A stretch of DNA of 8,253 nt from Methanobrevibacter sp. (GCA_009776495.1 WRNS01000027.1:1-8253); one strand, 5' to 3'. Positions 1 through 6,358 are shown, counted from the stretch's first letter. Translations and numbers: made by a program. Notes: generated by a model not told the origin, from the letters alone.

Positions 1-120
1 AATAAAAATATAAAAAATAATTATATTAAAAATAACTAAATTAAAAATAATAAAATTAAAAATAAAAATATAAAAAATAGCTATATTAAAAATAATAAAA
101 TTAAAAATAATAAAATTAAA
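1..120. repeat. 60-bp tandem repeat, two copies (left one cut by window edge or complete)
   Basis: Bases 1-60 and 61-120 align without gaps and differ at only four positions (20, 21, 36 and 37 of the unit), so 56 of 60 bases match. The unit is almost pure A/T, built from AAAAATAATAAAATT-like words. The second copy carries TAGCTA where the first has TAATTA. The array may continue to the left of the window. It lies in non-coding DNA upstream of cbiM. No spacer structure is present, so this is not a CRISPR. Function unknown; it could be simple-sequence expansion. Confidence 0.8.
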
Positions 121-336
121 AATTGCGTTAAATAGCTATATAAATTATTAGATAAATCATATATTATACTGTTTGATATATTAAAAACTATTCTGTAGCT
201 TTGAAATGAAAAAGTAACTATTGTCTCATAGATAGAACAATTATTTAGAGAATTTTTCTTTCAAGTAGTTTAATATCTAACTTTGAACTGGTTTTCAAAC
301 TAATATGTGAATACACGAACAAGGAAATATTTAAAA

Positions 337-378
337 TTGTAATACTTTCATAGAAAAATATGGAGAATAGTATTACAA
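337..378. promoter_or_regulatory. Inverted repeat TTGTAATACT / AGTATTACAA upstream of cbiM (candidate operator)
   Basis: A perfect 10-bp inverted repeat lies at 337-346 and 369-378. Nested inside is a second small one, CATA (349-352) / TATG (359-362). A TATA-like element follows 8 bp downstream. An inverted repeat next to an archaeal promoter, in front of a metal-transport operon, suggests the site of a dimeric regulator. NikR is a known nickel/cobalt-responsive candidate in methanogens, but I cannot show that this matches its site. An RNA hairpin is less likely because the repeat lies upstream of the putative promoter. Confidence 0.45.
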
Positions 379-395
379 AGAAAAATTTTATATAG
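377..395 (+). promoter_or_regulatory. Candidate archaeal promoter (purine-rich BRE plus TATA box), distal promoter of cbiM
   Basis: TTTATATA at 387-394 fits the archaeal TATA box, and the purine-rich AAAGAAAAA (377-385) in front could serve as the BRE. Transcription would then begin near 415-420, leaving a leader of about 200 nt before the cbiM start. Part of the inverted repeat abuts the BRE. In DNA this A/T-rich, TATA-like words arise by chance, so this remains a candidate. Confidence 0.4.
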
Positions 396-493
396 TGGTA
401 TTTATAATTTTTAATTATTAAAGAGTGCTTAATTAGAAAATAACAATTAAATACACCTTTAATATTAGAAATATACAGTATAAAGCTGAAAAT

Positions 494-533
494 GTAATAC
501 TTTATTTATAAGTAAAATCAAAGAAAGTAATAC
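494..533. promoter_or_regulatory. Two direct GTAATAC boxes flanking a TATA-like element, proximal to cbiM
   Basis: GTAATAC occurs at 494-500 and again at 527-533, in the same orientation and 33 bp apart start to start. Between them is TTTATTTATAAG (501-512), a plausible TATA box that would place a start near 535-540, about 80 nt before cbiM. The same heptamer forms the inverted repeat at 339-376, so four copies fall within 195 bp. Boxes on both sides of a TATA element would suit repression by blocking TBP/TFB or the start site. The regulator is unknown. Confidence 0.45.
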
Positions 534-619
534 TCAGTTTAAAGTTTTATCTTAAAATCAAATTAAGGAATAAAAAATAAAAATATTTTAGTAAAATAAA
601 AAAAGAAGGAGAAAAAATA

Positions 620-1255
620 ATGCACATACCTGATGGATTCATACCACTATGGCAATGTATAATTTATTACATAGTAGTATTAATTGTTGGATACTTTGCA
701 GTTAGATGGGCAAAAGAAAACTTACATGAAAAACAAATTCCATTGCTTGCTGTTTTAGCAGCTGGTATCTTTGCAATACAAGCAATGAACATACCAATTC
801 CTTGGGGAACAAGTGGACACATGGTTGGAGCTGCAATAGTAGCTATTTTAATTGGAAGTCCATTTGCTGGATTTTTAGTCTTGGCTGTTGTTTTAATAAT
901 TCAAGGATTAGCTTTTGGAGATGGAGGATTAACAACACTTGGATTGAACATATTTAACATGGGAATTCTTGGAAGTTTCATTGGATTTTACAGTTTCAAA
1001 GGATTAAAAGCTGTTTTAAGTGATATTCCTTCAATATTTGTTGCATCTTTCCTTTCACTATTTATACCCGCAATTGCTTGTGCCTTAGAATTATGGATAG
1101 CAGGAGCTTTCCCATTAATAGCAGGATTATATTTTATGGGTATTTATCATTTTATAATTGGAATTGTTGCAGAAGGGTCTATTAGTACAATAGTGTACAT
1201 ATCTATCAATAATATTAGACCAGATTTAATAGCTAGGAAAAAACTTACTAACTAA
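620..1255 (+). CDS. cbiM: CbiM, substrate-binding membrane component of an ECF cobalt (or nickel) transporter
   Basis: CbiM is the S component that binds the metal ion and works with CbiN, CbiQ and the ATPase CbiO. The protein opens with the family signature MHIPDGF. In the related NikM, the N-terminal amine, His2 and His67 help hold the metal; both histidines are present here, His67 within GTSGHMVGA. The 211 residues are mostly hydrophobic, with about six to seven membrane segments, which is normal for the family. The ATG at 620 is fixed by the required Met1-His2 and by an AGGAG ribosome binding site at 607-611, 8 nt upstream. Cobalt is favoured because cbiN and cbiQ follow, but nickel cannot be excluded. 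The upstream GTAATAC boxes suggest regulation. The adjacent cbiN is 62 nt downstream. Confidence 0.95.
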   Translation: MHIPDGFIPLWQCIIYYIVVLIVGYFAVRWAKENLHEKQIPLLAVLAAGIFAIQAMNIPIPWGTSGHMVGAAIVAILIGSPFAGFLVLAVVLIIQGLAFGDGGLTTLGLNIFNMGILGSFIGFYSFKGLKAVLSDIPSIFVASFLSLFIPAIACALELWIAGAFPLIAGLYFMGIYHFIIGIVAEGSISTIVYISINNIRPDLIARKKLTN

Positions 1256-1317
1256 TCACGAAGATTGGAAACCTAGAAAAGATTGAATAAATGGAAACTG
1301 AGAAAAGGAAAGATAAA

Positions 1318-1620
1318 ATGGAAACAAAAACAAAAAAATTCATGATTATTGGTGTTGCAGTAGCTTTAATAATAGCTATTTTAGCTCCATTTATAGCTTC
1401 AACTAATCCTGATGGATTGGAAAGCACAGCAGAGAAAATATTAAATCCCGGTGTTAGTGATGAAGCAATTCACTCAGCACCAATGCCAGATTATATAATT
1501 CCATCTATTGGAGAAGATCCAATCTCTGGATCAATAGCTATTCTTATTGGAGTAATAATGGTGTTTATTATTGCATATGGAATAGGATACCTTTTAAAAA
1601 ATAAAAAAAATAATAAATAA
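1318..1620 (+). CDS. cbiN: CbiN, small membrane subunit of the cobalt ECF transporter
   Basis: CbiN is a short two-helix protein that joins CbiM and is needed for metal loading; CbiMN pairs are known to have basal uptake even without the energising module. Helices lie at about residues 9-28 and 69-93, joined by an external loop opening with the family motif NPDGLESTAE (30-39). An in-frame ATG at 1291 would add nine residues, but it has no clear ribosome binding site. The ATG at 1318 follows AAAGGAAAG and gives a usual 100-residue length, so I chose it. The two ATGs begin similar words (ATGGAAAC), as if the 5' end had been locally duplicated. The frame ends with a run of Lys/Asn codons. Confidence 0.88.
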   Translation: METKTKKFMIIGVAVALIIAILAPFIASTNPDGLESTAEKILNPGVSDEAIHSAPMPDYIIPSIGEDPISGSIAILIGVIMVFIIAYGIGYLLKNKKNNK

Positions 1621-1815
1621 AAATTTAAAAAAATTTATAATAGGTTTAAAATTTTTTAAAAAAAATTAAACAAGTTATATATGTTGACTTGGAAAAAATT
1701 CAAAGTAACTTTTTTAAAAAAAATCATTGTAATCGATAATAAAAAAATTCAAAACAATGATTTTAAAAAAAGGGCATTTTGATAATTGAAAACTTAAAAT
1801 AAAATTAGGGATAAG
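1621..1815 (+). promoter_or_regulatory. Intergenic region between cbiN and cbiQ with an 11-bp inverted repeat
   Basis: This 195-bp gap is long for genes of one transporter. AAAATCATTGT (1720-1730) pairs with ACAATGATTTT (1754-1764) across a 23-nt loop. The word AAAAAATTCAAA occurs just before the left arm (near 1693-1704) and again within the loop. T runs at 1649-1660 and 1710-1715 could cause partial termination after cbiN. The inverted repeat could then be a transcript-end stabiliser or an operator for separate cbiQ expression. No convincing TATA box for cbiQ was seen. Confidence 0.4.
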
Positions 1816-2607
1816 ATGAATACTTCATTAAATAACATGGAGCAAGAAACATGGAAAAATAGCTTTATCCACAACTTAGATGGAAGAGTAAAGCTAATTT
1901 TAACCTTCATGATAGTTTTCTACAGTGTTTATACCACTGATTTGAAAGTTCTTTTCCTGCTTGAAGTATATCTTATCATTATTCTTGTACTTTCTAAAGT
2001 GTCCATTAGCTACTTTGTAAAAAGAGTTTTGATAATCTTACCATTTGGAGGACTTATAGCTATTTTCCAACCATTTATAAAGGAAGGTTTAGTTTTATAC
2101 ACTCTTCCTTTTGGTTTGACCATTAGCTATGAAGGAGTCCTTTTTGGAATATTACTACTTTCAAGATTAGTAGTTTGCCTGTCAGCTATTGTTCTTTTAT
2201 CATCAATCACTCCTTTAAACTCCATAGTTAACTCAATGAGGAAACTTGGTTTTCCAAAAGAAATGGCAATGATACTAAGTATGACCATTAGATACTTGTT
2301 CGTTTTTTTTGATGAACTTGAAAATATTTTTAAAGCTCAAAAATCAAGGTGTTTTAGTGTTTGGAACAGGAAAACTAGCTATAGCTGGAGACTAAAGCAA
2401 ATCGCTTATACAATTATGATGCTATTTTTGAAATCATTTGAAAAGGGAGAAACTGTATACTACAGTATGTTATCTCGAGTTTACACAGGTGAAGCTATTA
2501 GCTACAAAGAAGAACCTTCCATAATGAAAATAGACTATGGAATTATAGCTATAACTTTTTTCATTATATTTTCAATTGAAATAATCCGTTTAACTGGTTT
2601 TTTTTAA
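1816..2607 (+). CDS. cbiQ: CbiQ, transmembrane (T) component of the cobalt ECF transporter
   Basis: CbiQ couples ATP hydrolysis by CbiO to the CbiMN unit. The N-terminal HNLDGRVKL (19-27) corresponds to the family's usual start of the first conserved block. Membrane segments follow at about 26-60, 66-88, 106-131 and 243-262. The cytoplasmic coupling region includes MRKLGFPKEM (141-150), IRYLFVFFDE (158-167), AQKSRCF (174-180) and FEKGETVYYSMLSRVY (208-223). In the family the last motif commonly reads RGY; here the glycine is Val222, possibly weakening ATPase docking. Length 263 is normal. The ribosome binding site is weak (AGGG at 1807-1810). No cbiO follows, so the ATPase must come from elsewhere if the transporter is active. 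Confidence 0.92.
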   Translation: MNTSLNNMEQETWKNSFIHNLDGRVKLILTFMIVFYSVYTTDLKVLFLLEVYLIIILVLSKVSISYFVKRVLIILPFGGLIAIFQPFIKEGLVLYTLPFGLTISYEGVLFGILLLSRLVVCLSAIVLLSSITPLNSIVNSMRKLGFPKEMAMILSMTIRYLFVFFDELENIFKAQKSRCFSVWNRKTSYSWRLKQIAYTIMMLFLKSFEKGETVYYSMLSRVYTGEAISYKEEPSIMKIDYGIIAITFFIIFSIEIIRLTGFF

Positions 2608-2993
2608 ATAAAAAAGGGGAAAATAACTTTATCATGTTTTAATAATAAAAAAATATTCATATTTATTATTATAATTAAAATAATTAGCAATTGATTTTTC
2701 AAAAATTGATAAATATTTTATTAATCATTAATTAAAATATTTTTTTTCAAGACTATAATACCAAAAGTTTCTAAAAATGGTATCCATTCAAATGAAAAAT
2801 CATTTGATGGAAAGGATAATTTGATTTTTTTCTTATTATTTTCGAGAAAAGTTCATCTCTTAAATGCCACAAAAATCTAACTCGAGAATCAATTTTATTC
2901 TTTTCATTCATAATATCCATTAATAATCATATTTAACAGATTTTAACTCATTTAAACCAAATATTATAGCAAAACTAATTTTTAAATTATCAA
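2608..2993. other. Convergent intergenic region between cbiQ and the minus-strand cluster
   Basis: No open frame of note and no Walker A, Walker B or ABC signature from a decayed cbiO could be found on either strand. The stretch contains T runs (for example near 2741-2748), the paired hairpins listed separately at 2758-2810, and two CGAG-containing words near 2842 and 2881. It probably holds the terminators of both converging transcripts. Confidence 0.6.
2758..2834 (+). terminator. Two abutting hairpins followed by a T tract
   Basis: ATACCA (2758-2763) pairs with TGGTAT (2778-2783). Immediately after it, CCATTCAAATGA (2784-2795) pairs with TCATTTGATGG (2800-2810), giving an 11-bp stem with one bulged T and an AAAA loop. 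A T tract starts at 2825. This is a structured transcript end on the + strand, about 150-220 nt after cbiQ. It may be a processing/termination site for the cbi transcript or the end of a small RNA. Archaea terminate mainly on T tracts, so the hairpins may serve stability rather than termination. Confidence 0.45.
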
Positions 2994-3683
2994 TTATTTT
3001 AGTCTAATTTCTCTCTCATTTAAAATGTCTTTTAATTCATTTATCAAATTTAAGATGTGATTTTCGTTGTTGTTTTTTAGTTCTTTCTTTAAATTATCTA
3101 AATTTTTTGTAATTTCTTCTTCTAAACTTTTTATTTCCGTAGTACTCATTGGATTACTATATCTAACTATTTCATACAATTCAAATAGCTGATTTTTATA
3201 TATTCCATCCATATATTTATTATAAAGTATTTCTACTTCTTTCTGTAAGTTTTTTGTAAAACTTATTTGTTCTTTTGTAGTTTTTTCAATGTTTCCTATA
3301 TAGTCGACACTTTTTAAAAGTAAAATAGCTACAATAAAGAAAATAGCTAAAATAATCACTTCTATTGCCAAAGATACTTCAAAAGCATATATTGAAAAGA
3401 TTGTAAAGATATTTAATGACATTAGTACAAAGCTAAAAGCTATTTGTATCGCTAAATAAATATAAGAAATAATAACTAATGGAAAGCTATTAAAGCTTGA
3501 TTTTACTTTATCATTGAATAATTTATTATTTAAAACTATTAGCAATATGAATGCAAGAACTGTAAATATGTATCCTGTCCAAAAGACTAAATTCTTTATT
3601 GGAAAAAGAGTTAGTGCAATTAAACTGTAAACAACAAGTAAAATTATCATTATCAAATTTTGTGTTCTTATTTTTTCAAACAT
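2994..3683 (-). CDS. Four-helix membrane protein with charged helical tail, last gene of the SPFH cluster
   Basis: I do not recognise a named family. The 229-residue protein has four hydrophobic segments at about 10-28, 34-51, 67-90 and 95-123. A cytoplasmic-looking tail (124-229) follows, rich in Lys, Glu and Asn with heptad-like leucine and isoleucine spacing, suggesting a coiled coil. The ATG at 3683 is supported by CAGGAG at 3690-3695, 6 nt upstream. It starts 42 nt after the broken zinc ribbon gene and points the same way, so it is probably the distal gene of the operon beginning at 6217. By position and topology it could be the membrane partner of the SPFH protein, as YdjH is for YdjI in Bacillus subtilis; that comparison is inference. 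Confidence 0.75.
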   Translation of the reverse strand: MFEKIRTQNLIMIILLVVYSLIALTLFPIKNLVFWTGYIFTVLAFILLIVLNNKLFNDKVKSSFNSFPLVIISYIYLAIQIAFSFVLMSLNIFTIFSIYAFEVSLAIEVIILAIFFIVAILLLKSVDYIGNIEKTTKEQISFTKNLQKEVEILYNKYMDGIYKNQLFELYEIVRYSNPMSTTEIKSLEEEITKNLDNLKKELKNNNENHILNLINELKDILNEREIRLK

Positions 3684-3725
3684 TTTATTCTCCTGTCAAT
3701 TTAAAAAAATTAATTAAAAAAATAT

Positions 3726-4218
3726 TTAAGATTTGTATACATTTCCACTTTGTTTAGCCTTAATCTTGTGAGCAGCTTTAGATTTTGGAGCAAATTTTAA
3801 AATTTCCTCATCAGTCAAAATATTTAAACTTGGTTCTAAATCTTTTTTACCTTCATGGAAAACCCCCCATTTATATAAAAGGTAAAATATCCCTGTTACA
3901 AATATAGGTGCGACACCAAGTACACCAAACTGACCATTCCCCAAGAAAATTTCACCAAAAACATTGCCAGCAATAGATACAATAAAAAAATAAGAATTAA
4001 AATAGGGAATATCATTATAACCCGACTGTATTTAAAAGTTACTCCTCTTTCATTGGCGTCAGCTAATCTTCTTATTTCTTTATTTTTTAATTCTTCTTCA
4101 ATCCCAATTTTATCTAAGGAAAATTCTGGATATTTAGTCCCACAGCTTTTACAAGTAGGAATTCCATTTTTTTCTGCAAAATTCTTGTTTCCACAATTTT
4201 CACATATTAATTCTTCAT
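3726..4218 (-). pseudogene. Zinc ribbon membrane protein gene broken by two single-base frameshifts
   Basis: An ATG at 4218 follows a good GAGGT site (4226-4230) but reaches a stop after three codons. One missing base later the frame reads LICENCGNKN, then CKSCGTKY, a four-cysteine zinc ribbon much like the N terminus of the upstream gene's product. This frame runs through an acidic/basic linker into a hydrophobic segment and is lost at a run of seven T (coding strand; 3984-3990). One extra T there would join it to the frame ending at 3726, which supplies a second membrane segment and a Lys-rich tail ending GNVYKS. The restored product would have about 164 residues. The surviving 72-codon frame at 3726-3944 would need a TTG start with no binding site, so it is probably not a gene by itself. 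The cause may be true decay, slippage-based switching, or sequencing error. Confidence 0.75.
3984..3990 (-). other. Homopolymer at the second frameshift (seven T on the coding strand)
   Basis: The upstream frame codes ILILIF and then leaves the membrane-protein frame at this run. Adding one T gives a continuous hydrophobic segment continuing FFIVSIAGNVFGE into the downstream frame. Homopolymers of this size are prone both to polymerase slippage and to read errors. Confidence 0.7.
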
Positions 4219-4277
4219 AATTAATACCTCATTAAATATTTATTACCGAACTAATTTGACAGCACAATGACTCATTT

Positions 4278-5072
4278 TTATTCTAATTTATCCACATAAT
4301 ATGTGGATTTAATGCCATTTTTATGCAAATAACTAATAAAATTATCCAATATTAGTTTAAATAGATTATTGAAGTATTTATTTTTACCAAAATATTCTAC
4401 TATAGTTGGGCTAATTGAATAATAAAGTTTAATAAAGGTTTTTCCTAAAATGGTTTTAGAAAGCTTTTGATCTCTAAAACGTCTTAAAGTCCAAACTTCA
4501 GGACAATCATAAGAATCATAGATAGAAGTTGCAATATAGCAACCATTTTTTTGATTAAGATTTTTTGAATCTATATTAGAAGAATTTATATCACTTTTTG
4601 AATCTATATTAGAAGAATTTATATCACTTTTAGAATTATCTATAGCATAATCTTCAATTTTACCTCCTTTATTGACTAAATATACTTCTCCACCTCTTAT
4701 GTATAAATATTCGCCATTAGAAACAGTAATATATGAAGAACTTCCTGGTTGGATAACACCTTGACCTAAAATAGTCTTCATGTCTGAAGGATCTGACCTT
4801 TTATCCCAATAACTATAACCCATTGATGAAGGATTTTCTGCAGTAAATTTATATTCTCCTGAAGGAATATCTTTACCAACTTTGTACATTCCATCCGTAA
4901 TTTTTTCAATCATTTCTGTTTTTGAATTATCATTAGAAACTGCAGTCGTTTCATTAACTAAAGATTGAAATTCAGCTTTAGAATATTTTGTGCCACAACT
5001 TTGGCAAACGAAATATTCTTCTTTGTTTAAAATATTAGATGAACCACACATTTCACAAACTATTTTAGCCAT
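4278..5072 (-). CDS. Zinc ribbon protein with CFI-box C-terminal domain
   Basis: Three parts are visible in 264 residues. A zinc ribbon has Cys6, Cys9, Cys23 and Cys26. A beta-rich module at about 60-135 contains YKVGKDIPSGEYKF, a motif also seen in zinc ribbon and surface proteins of Firmicutes. The C-terminal part (178-230) reads CYIAT, then PEVWTLRRFRDQ, then LYYSISP, matching the CFI-box-CTERM domain, whose function is unknown. Between the last two lies an 11-residue tandem repeat. There is no clear membrane segment. The ATG at 5072 follows AGGTG (5078-5082), which overlaps the stop codon of the SPFH gene, so translation is probably coupled. The next gene in the operon begins with a similar zinc ribbon. 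Domain calls are firm for the ribbon, good for the CFI box, and tentative for the middle. Confidence 0.85.
   Translation of the reverse strand: MAKIVCEMCGSSNILNKEEYFVCQSCGTKYSKAEFQSLVNETTAVSNDNSKTEMIEKITDGMYKVGKDIPSGEYKFTAENPSSMGYSYWDKRSDPSDMKTILGQGVIQPGSSSYITVSNGEYLYIRGGEVYLVNKGGKIEDYAIDNSKSDINSSNIDSKSDINSSNIDSKNLNQKNGCYIATSIYDSYDCPEVWTLRRFRDQKLSKTILGKTFIKLYYSISPTIVEYFGKNKYFNNLFKLILDNFISYLHKNGIKSTYYVDKLE
4567..4632. repeat. 33-bp tandem repeat inside the CFI-box gene
   Basis: Bases 4567-4599 and 4600-4632 match at 32 of 33 positions. They encode two copies of SDINSSNIDSK in the linker between the middle module and the CFI box. The period is a multiple of three, so gain or loss of units keeps the frame. 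The near identity points to recent duplication. Confidence 0.9.
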
Positions 5073-5080
5073 AAGAACAC

Positions 5081-6217
5081 CTATTTTTTAAGTTTGTTTC
5101 CACATTTAGAACAAAACAAATCCTCTTTTTTTACTTTTACTCCACATTTGTCGCATTTTAATTCTGTTTCTAATTTGTATCCACATTTAGAACAGAACAT
5201 TGCATCTATATCCACTCCATTTCCACATTTTGGGCAGAATTTTTCATTGGAATGCGTATCAATCGTATCACTATTTTGTGCGTTGTTTTGGATATTATCT
5301 TGGTTGTTAGAGCCAAATGATGATGATTTATTAGCTAGTTGGTTCTGTAGTCCAGATGCCATATTATCTTTTAACATCGCTCCAAAAGCTAGAGCTATTG
5401 GGATTTCAGCTACCATCCCCCCAATACCGTTTCCTCCTCCTCCTCCAGTTCCTACATTTCCTGCATATGTTTTTGAAATTTCAGCTATTTGTTCATCAGC
5501 CCAATTGAAGTTTAACTGCCCATATTCAAGTTTTTTGTTTAAAATTTCTTCTAACTTTGTGGTGTCTTCTTTTGGAACAAATATTGTGGAAAGGTAAAAA
5601 TTTACTAAATTTACTCCATATAAATCAAAATCTTCAGAGAGTTTTTCTTTTAAAGCATCAGAAATATCTTCTATGCGTTGGTTGATAACTAAATAACTGA
5701 CTTCCCCCATTATTTTTGCTAACGAACCTTTGACTTTTGTGCTAATTTTTTCTCTAAAATAGTTAACTAACTTACTTTGATCAACATGACTTTGAGTTCC
5801 CACAACCTTTATTACGAATTTTTTGGAATCTTTGATTATAAATTCCATACTTCCAGATGCTCCAACATTTATGGGGATGTTAAATGTTGGATCTAAGACT
5901 TGGAACTTACTGGTTGTTCCCCATTCTACATTTAGTGAACTTGCTTTGTTTATAAAATATACTTCACAGTGAAAGGGAGTGACACCTTCAGTGGGGATAT
6001 TGATTAAATTTCTAAGCAAAGGTATATTTTCACTTTTTAATTCATGTTTTCCTGGACCAAAAATATCAAGTGCCTGCCCATTTCTGAAAAAAATGGCTTC
6101 CTGAGATTCATGGACTATTAACTGACTTTTCGTATTGAAATCCTCTTCTGGATGTTTCCATACAAGTGTATGGTCGTCTCCTTCAAATTTTATTACTTTT
6201 AAAAGATCTAAATTCAT
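5081..6217 (-). CDS. SPFH (band 7-like, YdjI-type) protein with two C-terminal zinc ribbons
   Basis: The N-terminal 220 residues fit the YdjI/virion-core-like branch of the SPFH superfamily: LVWKHPEEDF, then ESQEAIFFRNGQ, then GPGKHEL, followed by a beta-rich body and a helical stretch. A Gly-rich segment (about 253-268) leads to a hydrophobic patch, a polar Asn/Gln linker and two zinc ribbons (Cys328, 331, 342, 345 and Cys355, 358, 369, 372). In Bacillus subtilis the similar YdjI is brought to the membrane by YdjG and YdjH and acts with PspA in membrane stress; a like role here is inference. Two ATGs exist. The one at 6223 lies 1 nt after GGAG (6225-6228), too close, while the one at 6217 is spaced 7 nt, so I chose 6217 (378 residues). 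It heads the operon; the next gene begins 8 nt after its stop. Confidence 0.88.
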   Translation of the reverse strand: MNLDLLKVIKFEGDDHTLVWKHPEEDFNTKSQLIVHESQEAIFFRNGQALDIFGPGKHELKSENIPLLRNLINIPTEGVTPFHCEVYFINKASSLNVEWGTTSKFQVLDPTFNIPINVGASGSMEFIIKDSKKFVIKVVGTQSHVDQSKLVNYFREKISTKVKGSLAKIMGEVSYLVINQRIEDISDALKEKLSEDFDLYGVNLVNFYLSTIFVPKEDTTKLEEILNKKLEYGQLNFNWADEQIAEISKTYAGNVGTGGGGGNGIGGMVAEIPIALAFGAMLKDNMASGLQNQLANKSSSFGSNNQDNIQNNAQNSDTIDTHSNEKFCPKCGNGVDIDAMFCSKCGYKLETELKCDKCGVKVKKEDLFCSKCGNKLKK

Positions 6218-6224
6218 ATCCATT

Positions 6225-6228
6225 CTCC
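6225..6228 (-). promoter_or_regulatory. Ribosome binding site that decides the SPFH start
   Basis: GGAG (coding strand) is 1 nt from the ATG at 6223 and 7 nt from the in-frame ATG at 6217. Only the second spacing is workable, so the first two residues of the longer frame are probably not translated. Confidence 0.7.
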
Positions 6229-6279
6229 AATTAAAAAAAAATTAATTAATATTACATGTTAATAATAGACATTATTATT

Positions 6280-6345
6280 CATGAAGTATCTTTGATTAAT
6301 ATAATATTTAAATTTCAAGTATTTTTGAAGTATATTTGAATGTAT
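6280..6345 (-). promoter_or_regulatory. 11-bp periodic repeat over the putative promoter of the SPFH operon
   Basis: On the + strand, AAGTAT begins at 6284, 6317 and 6328, and the variant AATGTAT at 6339; intervals are 33, 11 and 11. Fuller units are TTTCAAGTATT (6313-6323), TTTGAAGTATA (6324-6334) and TTTGAATGTAT (6335-6345), with CATGAAGTATC (6280-6290) and a degenerate TTTGATTAATA (6291-6301). The gap at 6302-6312 reads TAATATTTAAA, a TATA-like box on the minus strand. A start would then fall near 6280, about 60 nt before the SPFH start. Same-face boxes surrounding the TATA suggest cooperative binding of a regulator. The repeat is seen; promoter and regulator are inference. Confidence 0.55.
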
Positions 6346-6358
6346 CACTAATGGAAAA

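Noticed and set aside
1..120. CRISPR array
   Set aside because: The two units are directly adjacent, with no spacers, and are low-complexity A/T sequence.
241..300. TTTGAA / TTCAAA hairpin around position 290
   Set aside because: A six-base stem with a six-base loop is expected by chance at this composition and has no T tract or gene nearby.
415..619. A cobalamin riboswitch in the leader before cbiM
   Set aside because: No B12-box-like conserved core could be recognised, and the region is too A/T-rich to form the usual stems. Protein-based control by the GTAATAC boxes fits better.
2608..2993. A decayed cbiO gene
   Set aside because: No Walker A, ABC signature or Walker B remnant was seen in any frame; only short stop-rich frames are present.
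3726..3944. The 72-codon frame as an independent gene
   Set aside because: It would start with TTG inside a membrane segment without a ribosome binding site. The same frame continues upstream as sensible membrane-protein sequence up to the homopolymer.
5094..5597. A 167-codon open frame on the + strand
   Set aside because: It is antisense to the zinc ribbon and Gly-rich part of the SPFH gene. Its Pro/Phe/Ser-rich composition simply mirrors that gene, and it has no ribosome binding site.
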